From positions 3,170,001 to 3,234,000 of the forward strand of contig NZ_CP141285.1 of assembly GCF_035319885.1 (NCBI RefSeq): DNA of 64,000 bases, given 5' to 3'. The notes beneath the pieces were generated by a model that saw nothing but the letters and a program-made list of their open reading frames with translations, had not been told where the DNA came from and made no database searches. Below, one piece after another: positions 37,106-48,797 of this stretch. The stretch's first letter is position 1, and every line of letters begins with the position of its first letter. The translations under genes were made by a program, and so were the position numbers. The stretch is from Altererythrobacter sp. H2. Its GTDB lineage: Bacteria > Pseudomonadota > Alphaproteobacteria > Sphingomonadales > Sphingomonadaceae.

Positions 37106-38059
37106 ATGGCCGGATACGGAGCAACCACCACTGCCGACGAAGTGCTGGCAGGCATCGACCTTGCCGGGCAGACCGTGTTCGTGACCGGCGGCGCCTCCGG
37201 CATCGGGCAGGAGGCGGCCCGCGCCATGGCAGCGCGCGGGGCACGGGTGGTGCTGGCGGCACGCGATCAGGCCAAGCTCGATGCCGCAGCGGACTCGATC
37301 CGCGCGGCGGTTCCGGGGGCCAGCGTGGAAACGATCGTGGTCGATCTCGCCTCGCTCGCCAGCGTGCGCGCCTGCGGGGCCGAAGCGGCACAGCGTTTTC
37401 CCGTGATTGACCTGCTGATCAACAATGCCGGGGTGATGGCCTGCCCCCACGGCGAGACGGCCGACGGCTTCGAGCTGCAGTTCGGCACCAATCACCTGGG
37501 CCATTTCCTGCTGACGAAATACCTGGCGCCGCTGGTCGAAGCGGGCCGGGGCAAGCGGATCGTGAATCTCTCCAGCCTCGCCCACCACTATGACCGGGTC
37601 CATTTCGACGATCCCAATTACCGCGCACGGCCCTACGACAAATGGGAAAGCTACGGCCAGTCGAAGACAGCCAACGTGCTGTTCTCGGTTGGCCTGCAGC
37701 AGCGGCTTGCAGCGCGCGGGTTCGATATCTTTGCGGTCCACCCGGGCGGAATCGCCACCAATCTCGGTCGCCACCTGACCGAACAGGATGTGGCGGAGAT
37801 GATGGCCCGGATCCAGGACCGGGCCGGTGGCAGCTTCAGCTTCAAGACCATCGAGCAAGGCGCTGCCACGACCTGCTGGGCAGCAACAGCGCCGGACCTG
37901 ACGGGCAACGGCGGGGTCTATTGCGAGGACTGCCACGTTGCGCCGGTTGACGATGTCGACCCGCGGGGCGGCGTCCGTTCCTACGCGGTAGATCCGGACG
38001 CGGCGGAGCAGCTCTGGACCCTGTCGGAAGAGCTGGTGGGCGAGGCGTTCAGCGTCTGA
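37106..38059 (+). CDS. Short-chain dehydrogenase/reductase
   Basis: 317 aa NAD(P)-dependent oxidoreductase. Rossmann motif TGGASGIG (about 30), NNAG (about 108), catalytic Ser in VNLSSLAHH and YGQSK (Tyr/Lys, about 185). The length and C-terminus (DAAEQLWTLSEELVG) match the retinol-dehydrogenase/WWOX-like subgroup. AGGGAGAG precedes the start. Substrate unknown. Confidence 0.9.
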   Translation: MAGYGATTTADEVLAGIDLAGQTVFVTGGASGIGQEAARAMAARGARVVLAARDQAKLDAAADSIRAAVPGASVETIVVDLASLASVRACGAEAAQRFPVIDLLINNAGVMACPHGETADGFELQFGTNHLGHFLLTKYLAPLVEAGRGKRIVNLSSLAHHYDRVHFDDPNYRARPYDKWESYGQSKTANVLFSVGLQQRLAARGFDIFAVHPGGIATNLGRHLTEQDVAEMMARIQDRAGGSFSFKTIEQGAATTCWAATAPDLTGNGGVYCEDCHVAPVDDVDPRGGVRSYAVDPDAAEQLWTLSEELVGEAFSV

Positions 38060-38295
38060 ACGCCAGCGTCACCGCCGCCTTTGCAGCAGCGGCGCAGGCG
38101 CATTTCCTACCGCGCGCGGCGGTGCTAAGGGGGGGCGATGCACGCGCCCCTCGCCAAACCCCGCCATGCTCGCCACATAAGCCCGGCAGGCGCGCTGGCG
38201 CGCTGCAACTTTTTTGACACAGGACAGTGTAACATGTGGTCCATGTCTCTCGTGAAGTCCCCCTTGAACACCCTATCAGGAAGCCGGTCAGTCCG

Positions 38296-39450
38296 ATGAG
38301 CGAAATCCGCCCCTGGCGCACGATCATGCGCCGCCAGTCGCGCCAGATCATGGTCGGCAACGTGCCAGTGGGCGGCGACGCGCCGATCACGGTCCAGACC
38401 ATGACCAACACCCCGACCGAAGACGCGGTGGCGACGATCGACCAGATCCGCCGCTGCGAGGAAGCCGGGGCGGACATCATCCGCGTCTCCTGCCCGACCG
38501 AGGAATCGACTGCCAGCTTCCGCAAGATCGCCAAGGCAGCGCAGGTGCCGCTCGTCGCCGACATCCACTTCCACTACAAGCGCGCGCTCGAAGCGGCTGA
38601 CGCCGGTGCCGCCTGCCTGCGCATCAACCCGGGCAACATCGGCTCCTCGCAGCGGGTGGCGGAGGTCGTCCGCGCAGCCAAGGCCAACGGCTGCGCGATC
38701 CGCATCGGGGTCAATGCCGGCAGCCTCGAGAAGGACCTGCTGGAGAAGTACGGCGAGCCTTGCCCCGAGGCGCTGATCGAAAGTGCGCTCGACCACATCA
38801 AGCTGCTGCAGGACCACGACTTCCACGAGTACAAGGTGGCGGTGAAGGCGAGCGACGTGTTCCTCGCCGTCGCCGCCTATCATGGCCTCGCCGAAACCGT
38901 CGACTGCCCGCTGCACCTCGGCATCACCGAAGCGGGCGGGCTGATCGGCGGCACGGTCAAGTCGAGCATCGGCATCGGCAGCCTGCTGTGGGCGGGCATT
39001 GGCGATACCATCCGCGTCAGCCTCTCCGCCGAGCCGGAGCAGGAGGTCAAGGTCGGCTTCGAGATGCTGAAGGCCCTGGGCCTGCGCACCCGGGGGGTGC
39101 GGATTGTCTCCTGCCCCAGCTGCTCGCGCCAGGGCTTCGACGTGATCCGCACGGTCGAGGCGCTGGAGAAGCGGCTCGAGCACATCAAGACGCCGATGAG
39201 CCTCTCGGTGCTCGGCTGCGTGGTCAATGGCCCCGGCGAAGCGCGCGAGACCGACATCGGCCTGACCGGCGGCGGCGCGGGCAAGCACATGGTCTACCTT
39301 CGCGGAGTGACCGACCACCACGTGCAGAGCGAGGCCATGCTCGACCACATCGTCAGGCTGGTGGAGGACAAGGCCGCCGAGATCGAGCGCGGCGAAGCAA
39401 CCGCCTTCGACCCCCATGCAGCGCCAGCACCTGCGGTAGCGGCTGAATGA
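38296..39450 (+). CDS. ispG: 4-hydroxy-3-methylbut-2-enyl-diphosphate synthase
   Basis: 384 aa [4Fe-4S] enzyme of the MEP isoprenoid pathway. TIM-barrel start [18 protein letters not shown]; the cluster cysteines are in SCPSCSRQG and in GCVVNGPGE near the C-terminus. Start at MSEIRPWRT chosen for AGGAAG upstream; the longer frame adds 20 residues unlike IspG. The next gene overlaps by 4 bp. Confidence 0.96.
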   Translation: MSEIRPWRTIMRRQSRQIMVGNVPVGGDAPITVQTMTNTPTEDAVATIDQIRRCEEAGADIIRVSCPTEESTASFRKIAKAAQVPLVADIHFHYKRALEAADAGAACLRINPGNIGSSQRVAEVVRAAKANGCAIRIGVNAGSLEKDLLEKYGEPCPEALIESALDHIKLLQDHDFHEYKVAVKASDVFLAVAAYHGLAETVDCPLHLGITEAGGLIGGTVKSSIGIGSLLWAGIGDTIRVSLSAEPEQEVKVGFEMLKALGLRTRGVRIVSCPSCSRQGFDVIRTVEALEKRLEHIKTPMSLSVLGCVVNGPGEARETDIGLTGGGAGKHMVYLRGVTDHHVQSEAMLDHIVRLVEDKAAEIERGEATAFDPHAAPAPAVAAE

Positions 39451-40160
39451 TTCGCGACACGTTCGCCCTGTTCGGGCAAACCTTGCGTGATGGCATTCGC
39501 ATCTGGTGGCTCGCACCACTCATTCCCGCGCTGGTGGTGGTGCCGGAGTTCTTGCAACACGTCGCCGAGATCCGCATCGGGATGTTCGACAGCCGCGAGG
39601 CGGCACGCACGCTGTCTGACGATCCCCGGCGTATGGTGTGGGGCTATCTCAAGATCGCCGGACTCGTGCTGGCGTTTCTCGCGTCCATCCGGTTCTGGGG
39701 CGCGTGGGAGCGAGGCCAGCGATGGTGGGATGTGCGCGGCGTGGCATGGAAGGGTTTCCTGGTTGCCATCGCGCTGCTGGCGGCCACAAGCCTTCCGGGT
39801 ACGCTGGTTGAACCAAGCATTGGGGCTGAGAGAGCCGGATACATCGATATCGCGCTGGCTCTGGCGACACTGCCCCTGATGGTCATGCTGGTTGCTGCCC
39901 TTGGCGGAGCAAGGGAGGCAAGCCTGCGCGACTACTTCCGCCACGGCTGGTGGCCGGCGGTGCGCATGCTGCTGTTCGCTGCGGCGACATGGGCTCCGCT
40001 GCAATGGCTGCATGTGCAAAACCACATGTGGGCCATGGGGCAACACGATGCGGTGGTCTGGGCATTGATGGTGTTCGATTCGCTGGTTGTCGGTTTGCTT
40101 GCGACCATGGCGGGCACGGCGTTCCATCACGGAGGCCAGATCGAGCCGGTCGTTCGCTGA
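39447..40160 (+). CDS. Polytopic membrane protein of unknown function
   Basis: 237 aa with about six hydrophobic helices (first at about 18-38, last at about 205-225). No recognised domain. Coupled to ispG through a 4-bp overlap and followed 2 bp later by mntP. GC is somewhat lower than in the flanks. The layout resembles small membrane proteins with repeated GXWXPXXR-like helices ([17 protein letters not shown]), but no family name can be given. Confidence 0.75.
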   Translation: MIRDTFALFGQTLRDGIRIWWLAPLIPALVVVPEFLQHVAEIRIGMFDSREAARTLSDDPRRMVWGYLKIAGLVLAFLASIRFWGAWERGQRWWDVRGVAWKGFLVAIALLAATSLPGTLVEPSIGAERAGYIDIALALATLPLMVMLVAALGGAREASLRDYFRHGWWPAVRMLLFAAATWAPLQWLHVQNHMWAMGQHDAVVWALMVFDSLVVGLLATMAGTAFHHGGQIEPVVR

Positions 40161-40162
40161 CG

Positions 40163-40708
40163 ATGTTCGCTGTTTTCCTGCTTGCCCTCGCGCTGGCGAT
40201 GGATGCCTTTGCCGTCGCCCTGACCCAGGGCGCGCGGTTCCGGCCGGGCTGGCGCGGCGGGGCGGCCATCGCGGGCACTTTCGGGCTGTTCCAGGGGATC
40301 ATGCCGCTGATCGGCTGGGGGATCGGGGCCTTTGCGCTGGCCTATGTCGCGGCGGTGGACCACTGGATCGCGTTTGGGCTGCTCGCCTTCCTCGGGGTGC
40401 GGATGCTGCGGGGTTCAGGCAGCGATGACGCGGAGGGCGCGGCCCTGACCGGCTTGGCTCTGCTGGTTGCCGGCATTGCTACCAGCATCGACGCGCTGGC
40501 GGCGGGTGTGACCCTGCCCACCCTCGATGTCGCCCCGCTCACAGCCGGGCTGGTGATCGGGCTGGTCACGCTGGTGCTGAGCGGCCTCGGCGTCATGTTG
40601 GGGCGCAGGGCAGGCGACCGGTTCGGGGCGTGGGCAGAGCGGCTTGGCGGAGTGATCCTGATCGCGCTCGGCGTGAAGATCCTCGCCGAACACACCGGAT
40701 ACCTGTGA
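40163..40708 (+). CDS. mntP: Manganese efflux pump MntP
   Basis: 181 aa, six membrane helices, starting MFAVFLLALALAMDAFAVAL, with the internally repeated helix pair GIATSIDALAAGV; the Asp residues in AMDAFA and SIDALA are the family's metal-site residues. It exports Mn2+. No yybP-ykoY manganese riboswitch is seen upstream; the gene follows the preceding one by 2 bp. Confidence 0.92.
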   Translation: MFAVFLLALALAMDAFAVALTQGARFRPGWRGGAAIAGTFGLFQGIMPLIGWGIGAFALAYVAAVDHWIAFGLLAFLGVRMLRGSGSDDAEGAALTGLALLVAGIATSIDALAAGVTLPTLDVAPLTAGLVIGLVTLVLSGLGVMLGRRAGDRFGAWAERLGGVILIALGVKILAEHTGYL

Positions 40709-40713
40709 GCGCC

Positions 40714-41643
40714 ATGTTGCACGTCGTCCACCATGTCGATTACGCCCCGCCCGCACCTGCACGCGGCACCTTCCGGTTCGACAAGTACCGGCTGGTAATG
40801 GAGGAACTGCGCAGCAGCGGCATCCCGCTGACCGAACACGCGCCTGAGCCAATGCCGCGCCGCTGGCTGGAGGCAGTCCATTGCCCCATCTACGTGGATG
40901 AGGTGTTCCGCGCTGCCGTGCCGCCGGACAAGGAACGCCGGATCGGCTTTCCGGTGACAGAGCGGATCGCGGCGCGGGTGCAGCACACCAACGGCGGGAC
41001 ATACCTCGCCGCGCGCCTCGCCATGGCGCACGGCTATGCCGCCAACAGCGCGGCGGGCAGCCACCATGCGCTGCACGATACCGGCGCGGGCTATTGCGTG
41101 CTCAACGATCTGGCCGTCGCCGCCAACCGTCTGCTCGCTGAAGGCCACGCGCGGCGCGTGCTGGTGGTCGATCTCGACGTCCACCAGGGTGACGGGACCG
41201 CCAGCCTGCTCGCGGGGCGGGAGGACGTGTTCACCTTCTCGATGCACGCGGACAAGAACTTCCCCGTGCGCAAGGCCCGCTCCAGCCTCGATGTCGCCCT
41301 GCCCGACGGCATGGATGACGCGGCTTACCTCGCGGAACTGGCGCGGCACCTGCCCGCGCTGCTTGACCGGTTTGCGCCCGACATGGTGCTCTACCAGGCC
41401 GGGGTTGACCCCCATGCCGACGACAAGCTGGGCCGCCTCGCGCTCAGTGGCAGCGGGCTGGCAACGCGCGATTGCATGGTGCTAGGCGAGGCCCGCGGGC
41501 GCGGCATTCCGGTCGCCAGCGCCCTCGGCGGCGGCTATGGCGCAGACGTCCGCGCGGTCGCGGCCCGCCACGCCGCCTCGATGATTGCCATGGCCCGCGA
41601 GAACGCCCGCCACCCTGCCCCCACGTTCAAGGACACTGCATGA
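40714..41643 (+). CDS. Histone deacetylase-like amidohydrolase
   Basis: 309 aa zinc hydrolase of the HDAC/acetoin-utilisation/acetylpolyamine superfamily. Motifs: GSHHALHDTGAGYCVLND (His-His/Asp relay, about 118-135), DLDVHQGDGT (Zn Asp and His, about 155), QAGVDPHADD (Zn Asp, about 230) and GGGYG at the end. The start could also be GTG 9 nt upstream, overlapping mntP. Its end overlaps the thioredoxin-like gene by 4 bp. Substrate unknown. Confidence 0.9.
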   Translation: MLHVVHHVDYAPPAPARGTFRFDKYRLVMEELRSSGIPLTEHAPEPMPRRWLEAVHCPIYVDEVFRAAVPPDKERRIGFPVTERIAARVQHTNGGTYLAARLAMAHGYAANSAAGSHHALHDTGAGYCVLNDLAVAANRLLAEGHARRVLVVDLDVHQGDGTASLLAGREDVFTFSMHADKNFPVRKARSSLDVALPDGMDDAAYLAELARHLPALLDRFAPDMVLYQAGVDPHADDKLGRLALSGSGLATRDCMVLGEARGRGIPVASALGGGYGADVRAVAARHAASMIAMARENARHPAPTFKDTA

Positions 41644-42131
41644 CCCGCCTGCTCCTGCTGCTCGGCGCTCTGGCGCTGGCCGGATGTGCCACCACCGGCG
41701 CACCCAAAACCGGTCATCCGGAAGCCCGATCCTACAATGCCGCACCTGATGCCGTGGCGGCGGTCGATGCCGCGCTTGTCCGCGCAGCCGAGCGCGGCAC
41801 GCGGGTGCTGGTCGTGTTCGGCGCGAACTGGTGCCATGACAGCCGCGCGCTGGCCGGATGGCTGGAAACGCCGCGCTTTGCCGCGCTGGTGGCGGAGCGG
41901 TACGAGCTGGTGTTCGTCAATGTCGGGATGCCGCAGACGGGCGACGGGCATAACCTTGGCCTGGCACGCCGGTTCGGGCTGGATGCCGTGCCCGGAACCC
42001 CTGCAGTGCTGGTGCTGCGGAGCGATGGCCGCGCGCTCAACCTGGATAGCGCCGCTTCATGGCGCAACGCCGCCAGCCGCAGCGAAGAGGCGATCTTCGC
42101 CGAGCTCCTGGCGCTGGCAGACCAGGTCTGA
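41640..42131 (+). CDS. Thioredoxin-fold lipoprotein
   Basis: 163 aa. Lipobox signal LALAGC (Cys16) targets it to the envelope. The thioredoxin fold has the redox site ANWCHDS, i.e. CxxS with a single cysteine, so it would act by mixed-disulfide or monothiol chemistry and not as a dithiol reductase. The cis-Pro loop VPGTPAVLVL is present. Coupled to the HDAC-like gene by ATGA overlap. Confidence 0.85.
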   Translation: MTRLLLLLGALALAGCATTGAPKTGHPEARSYNAAPDAVAAVDAALVRAAERGTRVLVVFGANWCHDSRALAGWLETPRFAALVAERYELVFVNVGMPQTGDGHNLGLARRFGLDAVPGTPAVLVLRSDGRALNLDSAASWRNAASRSEEAIFAELLALADQV

Positions 42132-42248
42132 TCAGTCGAGCTGTCCGGCGCCACGCCGGCGGAACAGCGCGGCGTCTGGACCTCCCCGCCATTTGGGGTA
42201 TGCTCCGTTCACCTGTCCGTCACCGATTCCCGTGCTACAATGGCCTGC

Positions 42249-42965
42249 ATGAACAGACGCGATCTCCTCAAGGGCACCCTTGCCACCGGCGCAGCACTGA
42301 CGCTGCCTGCCGCCGTGCCTGCCATGGCGCGCGGCGGGCTGGCGCGGGATGCAAAGCTGGTCGAGATCGCAAAACAGGCGCAGCAGCGGGCGGGCGACCT
42401 GGTGTGGCGGCATGACGTGGTCGGCATTGCCGACTTCGGCCTCGCCAGTACCGAGCCTCGGATGCACCTGGTCTATCTCGACGCGGGGCGGATCGATTCC
42501 TACCTTGTCAGCCATGGTGACGGGTCGGACCCGGAGCATGACGGCTGGCTCAACTGGTTCTCCAACGACCACGATTCGCACTGTACCAGCGAAGGCACCT
42601 ACATGACCTACAGCTGGTATGTCGGGCGGTTCGGCACCTCGATGCGTCTGGAAGGGCTCGATCCCACCAACAACAATGCGCTCGACCGGGCCATCGTGAT
42701 GCACCCGGCGCGCTATTCGGAGCGTTCGCACCTCGACAAATGGGGCAAGCTCGGGCGCTCCAACGGCTGCTTCGCCATGGGCTTCGATGACTTCCAGCGC
42801 GCACTGGTCGACCTCGGCGGCGGGCGCGTGCTCCATGCAGGCCGGTTCGGGCTTACCCCCGATGGTTCGATAGCGGCCCGCCCGGTCCAGCAGCTGGGCG
42901 AATTGCGAGCGCTGATGCCCAATCCTGCGCGCGGGGGCGATATCCTCCAGGCAGGGTCTTACTGA
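42249..42965 (+). CDS. L,D-transpeptidase-like (YkuD_2-type) murein enzyme
   Basis: 238 aa with a Tat-type signal (MNRRDLLKGTLATGAALTLPAA), hence exported. The L,D-transpeptidase catalytic core is seen in AIVMHPARYS and GRSNGCFAM (His ... Ser-x-Gly-Cys; the nucleophilic Cys at about 175). Belongs to the murein L,D-transpeptidase catalytic family of alphaproteobacteria. An ATG 9 nt earlier is an alternative start. It stands tail to tail with another L,D-transpeptidase gene. Confidence 0.85.
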   Translation: MNRRDLLKGTLATGAALTLPAAVPAMARGGLARDAKLVEIAKQAQQRAGDLVWRHDVVGIADFGLASTEPRMHLVYLDAGRIDSYLVSHGDGSDPEHDGWLNWFSNDHDSHCTSEGTYMTYSWYVGRFGTSMRLEGLDPTNNNALDRAIVMHPARYSERSHLDKWGKLGRSNGCFAMGFDDFQRALVDLGGGRVLHAGRFGLTPDGSIAARPVQQLGELRALMPNPARGGDILQAGSY

Positions 42966-42973
42966 GCGGCGCT

Positions 42974-44368
42974 TCAGGCGCGGGGATCGTCCAGGATCTC
43001 GATCACTTCTTCGTCGGTCACTCGCGGGCGGTCAGCCACCCGCGGCGCGTCGAGCGAGGCGAGCACCGGCGCATCGCGCCCGTAGATGTCGCCGAAGCTG
43101 CGCAAGGTCCCGTCAATGTCGGTGCCGTAGGTGAAATAGGTGATGTAGACCGGCATCTTCTTGGTGAAGGGAACGCGGGTGTACTTGCCCGATTTCAGCG
43201 TGGCGACGCCTTCGTCCGCCGTCAGCCCGGCCTGCAGGATCGAGAGCGTGATCGCCAGCTCGGTCGCCCGCTCGGTCCGCACGCAGCCATGGCTCAATGC
43301 CCGGTTGGCGGACGCGAACAGGTTGCGGTTGGGCGTGTCGTGCAGGAAGATCGCGTGCCGGTTGGGCATGTCGAGCTTCATGAAGCCCAGTGAATTGCCC
43401 GGGCCCGGCTGCTGGACCACGGTGACAAAACCGTTAGCGCCCCGGGTAGCGGTATATCCGGCTCTTTTCGCCCAGGCTGGGTTGCCCAGCACGCGCGCGC
43501 CCAGCCCTTCGCCCTTCACGATGGACTGCGGCACGGTCCAGGTGGGGTTGAAGATCACGCCCTCTACCGATTCGGCCAGCTGCGGCGTTGCCTGCCGCCC
43601 CGGCTTGCCGACGATGGTGCGATAGGTCCGCACGATCTTGTCTTTGACCGTCAGGCGCAGCTGGAACTCCGGCACGTTGGTCATCAGGTACTGCGAGCCG
43701 AGATCGCGCGCCAGCCAGCGCCAGCGGTCCATGTTGGCGCGGATCAGCTTGCGCTTGGCACCGTCACTGGCCGGAGTGGCGGCAAGCGCTTCGCGCAGGC
43801 GCGCGTAGTCAGGATGGACCGGCGCAACCGACTGCAGCACGGCGGCAAAATCGCCCGAGGCAAGCGCTTCGGCCATCAGGCGCCCGGTCGGCATCCGGTC
43901 CGCATCCGGGTCCATCACGAACCATTGCTTGCGGTGCGACATCGGCGTGCGACCGTCTCGCATGTCCTCGATCAGCCAGGCGAATACCCTGGCCGCCTCG
44001 CGGTCAAGCGCGATGCCCTGCCCGGCCGCCATTGCGGCGCGCAGGGCGGGCAGGTTGTAGTCGGCCGGGTCCAGCCCTTCAGCCTTGATGCCTTCGGCAA
44101 GGGCGAGCAGGGCAGCCGCCTGTTCGGCCGTCCAGCTTTGCAGCACCGGTTCCGGCGCCGGTGCGGGCAGTGGCTGGACCTGGGTGGGCTGAACCTGCGG
44201 CTGTTGGGGCGCCGCCACCGCGTCGCTGTCTGCCTCCACCGGCTGCTGCACGATCGCCCGCTCGGGCGGCAGGAGGTTGGTCGGTACGCTTTGAGCCAGC
44301 GCAGCCGCAGGCACGGCGAGCGCGGCCGTCCACATCAGGGAAAGGCGGATAGGTGCGGCGAAAGACAT
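42974..44368 (-). CDS. L,D-transpeptidase, YcbB/LdtD-like
   Basis: 464 aa with a signal peptide (to about residue 25, ALAQS). A long N-terminal region (about 75-230), followed by the YkuD catalytic domain (about 245-420) with the catalytic cysteine in LSHGCVRTE and the histidine in HAIFLHDTPN. YcbB-type enzymes make 3-3 cross-links in peptidoglycan and can bypass beta-lactam-sensitive penicillin-binding proteins. Convergent with the other L,D-transpeptidase gene, 8 bp apart. Confidence 0.9.
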   Translation of the reverse strand: MSFAAPIRLSLMWTAALAVPAAALAQSVPTNLLPPERAIVQQPVEADSDAVAAPQQPQVQPTQVQPLPAPAPEPVLQSWTAEQAAALLALAEGIKAEGLDPADYNLPALRAAMAAGQGIALDREAARVFAWLIEDMRDGRTPMSHRKQWFVMDPDADRMPTGRLMAEALASGDFAAVLQSVAPVHPDYARLREALAATPASDGAKRKLIRANMDRWRWLARDLGSQYLMTNVPEFQLRLTVKDKIVRTYRTIVGKPGRQATPQLAESVEGVIFNPTWTVPQSIVKGEGLGARVLGNPAWAKRAGYTATRGANGFVTVVQQPGPGNSLGFMKLDMPNRHAIFLHDTPNRNLFASANRALSHGCVRTERATELAITLSILQAGLTADEGVATLKSGKYTRVPFTKKMPVYITYFTYGTDIDGTLRSFGDIYGRDAPVLASLDAPRVADRPRVTDEEVIEILDDPRA

Positions 44369-44545
44369 TGAAAACCCCTGCGACCGGGCCAGACAAGGCG
44401 CGGGTCATGTGACCGGATACGCCAAGGCTTGCCCCAATTCGTGCCCCTCATCAAGCATCGTCCCTTGCTCTATCGTGAATTGCCGCTTCGCGCGTGACGT
44501 GTTGGCGCGTGACCTGGCCGGTCCGTCTGCCTAAGGGGCAAACCG

Positions 44546-45427
44546 ATGAACAGCCGCAGCGCATTGGCCCCGGTCCTGGCGACCGTGATCGGTATCGGCC
44601 TGTTCTCGGCGATGGACGCCTACATGAAGGGCGCCGCGCTGGCGGTCGGTGCCTACAGCGCCGTTCTGCTGCGCAATGTGGCCGGTACCCTGCTGGTGCT
44701 GCCCTGGTGGCTGTGGAACGGGCGGCAGATACCGGCGCGCGCCACCTTGCGGGTCCATGTGAAGCGGAGCGCGGTTGTCGCCGTCATGGCGCTGGCCTTC
44801 TTCTTCTCGCTGACCCGCCTGCCGCTGGCCGAAGCCATCGCCCTGTCGTTCATCGCCCCGCTGATCGCGCTTTACCTCGCCGCGCTGCTGCTGGGCGAGA
44901 CCGTCGAGCGCAAGGCGGTGATCGGCGCCGTTCTCGGGCTGGGCGGGGTGGTGGTGATCGTCGGCAGCAAGCTGGGGCGCGAGACCCTGACCGAAGACAT
45001 GCTGGTCGGCCTTGCCGCCCTGCTGTTTTCCGCCCTGCTCTATGCCTGGAACCTGGTGATCCAGCGCGAGCAGGCGCTGATTGCCGGACCGGGCGAGGTG
45101 GCCTTCTTTCAGAGCGGACTGGTGGCCCTTGCCCTGCTGCCGGGGGCGCCATTCCTGCTGCAATGGCCGGATCAGGCGGCGCTGGTGCAGATCGGGACCG
45201 GGGCCGTGCTGGCAGTCGGCGCGCTGCTGACCCTGACCTGGGCCTATGCGCGGGCCGAGGCGCAAGTGCTGGTTCCGGTCGAATACACCGGCTTCCTGTG
45301 GGCCGCGCTGTTCGGCTGGCTGATGTTCGCCGAGCCGCTGACCGGCGGCACAGTGGCCGGGACCGTCCTGATCGTGATTGGCTGCTGGATCGCCACCCGC
45401 AAGCGCCCGGAACAGAGCGCGCTCTAG
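44546..45427 (+). CDS. DMT-superfamily transporter (EamA family)
   Basis: 293 aa with ten membrane helices in two EamA repeats (about 5-140 and 150-287). No soluble domain. Typical exporters of amino acids or metabolites; the substrate cannot be predicted. Divergent from the L,D-transpeptidase gene. Confidence 0.88.
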   Translation: MNSRSALAPVLATVIGIGLFSAMDAYMKGAALAVGAYSAVLLRNVAGTLLVLPWWLWNGRQIPARATLRVHVKRSAVVAVMALAFFFSLTRLPLAEAIALSFIAPLIALYLAALLLGETVERKAVIGAVLGLGGVVVIVGSKLGRETLTEDMLVGLAALLFSALLYAWNLVIQREQALIAGPGEVAFFQSGLVALALLPGAPFLLQWPDQAALVQIGTGAVLAVGALLTLTWAYARAEAQVLVPVEYTGFLWAALFGWLMFAEPLTGGTVAGTVLIVIGCWIATRKRPEQSAL

Positions 45428-45613
45428 CCCCGCCTGCCGAAAGCCTGCACTTTGCCCGACGATAGTCGTAATTGACCCCGCCCAAGGCGGCCCGCCCTTG
45501 ATTTTACCGCCGTGAAAGCGCAGGGCCGCGCCAGAGACGAGCCACCCATTTTCCGGCCCTGCCGCGCGGGTGGCGCACTGATGTAGACATCGCACGAAAG
45601 GACACTTCAGCGC

Positions 45614-48282
<2,669 letters not shown>

Positions 48283-48286
<4 letters not shown>

Positions 48287-48714
48287 TGCGGCGCACTCTT
48301 GCCGCACCGGCGCTCGCCGTCCTGCTGCTGGCGGGGGCCTGTTCCCCTGCCGTCGGGGCGGCGGACGATGCGGCAGTCGTGCCCGATTCGGGGGCCGGCG
48401 TGGTAACAGTGGGCACTGCGGAACTCGCGGCTCTCGTCGCTTCAGGCAAAGTCCGGCTGATCGACGTGCGCACACCCGAAGAGTTCGCCGAAGGCAGCAT
48501 CCCCGGTGCGGTCAACGTTCCGCTCGACCGGTTCGACCCGGCTGCGATCGTGGATGAACCGGGCAGGGAAACCGTCCTGTTCTGCCGCTCCGACCGCCGT
48601 TCCGGCGTGGCAGCCGAACAGCTTGCGGCGCACCGCGATGCCACCGTGCGCCATCTGGATGGCGGGATCCTCGACTGGATCGCGCAGGGCCAGGAGGTCA
48701 CCCCCGCGCAGTAG
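48283..48714 (+). CDS. Rhodanese-like sulfurtransferase, exported
   Basis: 143 aa with a lipoprotein-like signal (LLLAGACSP) and a single rhodanese domain (about 42-140): [24 protein letters not shown] and the active-site loop FCRSDRRSG with the catalytic cysteine. Coupled to acnA by ATGA overlap. It may handle sulfane sulfur or cyanide in the envelope. A bidirectional terminator follows. Confidence 0.88.
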
Positions 48715-48733
48715 CGCGCCTCAGGCCCGGAGA

Positions 48734-48775
48734 CAGAAAAAGGGCGGCTCCTTCGCAGGGGCCGCCCTTTTTCTG
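48734..48775. terminator. Bidirectional intrinsic terminator
   Basis: A perfect 15-bp inverted repeat, CAGAAAAAGGGCGGC and GCCGCCCTTTTTCTG, around a 12-nt loop. The GC-rich inner stem with A/T tracts on both sides gives a U run in either direction, so it can end both acnA-rhodanese (plus) and the PEP-CTERM gene (minus). Confidence 0.9.
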
Positions 48776-48797
48776 TATGCTCCGAAGCCCGTGCGGA

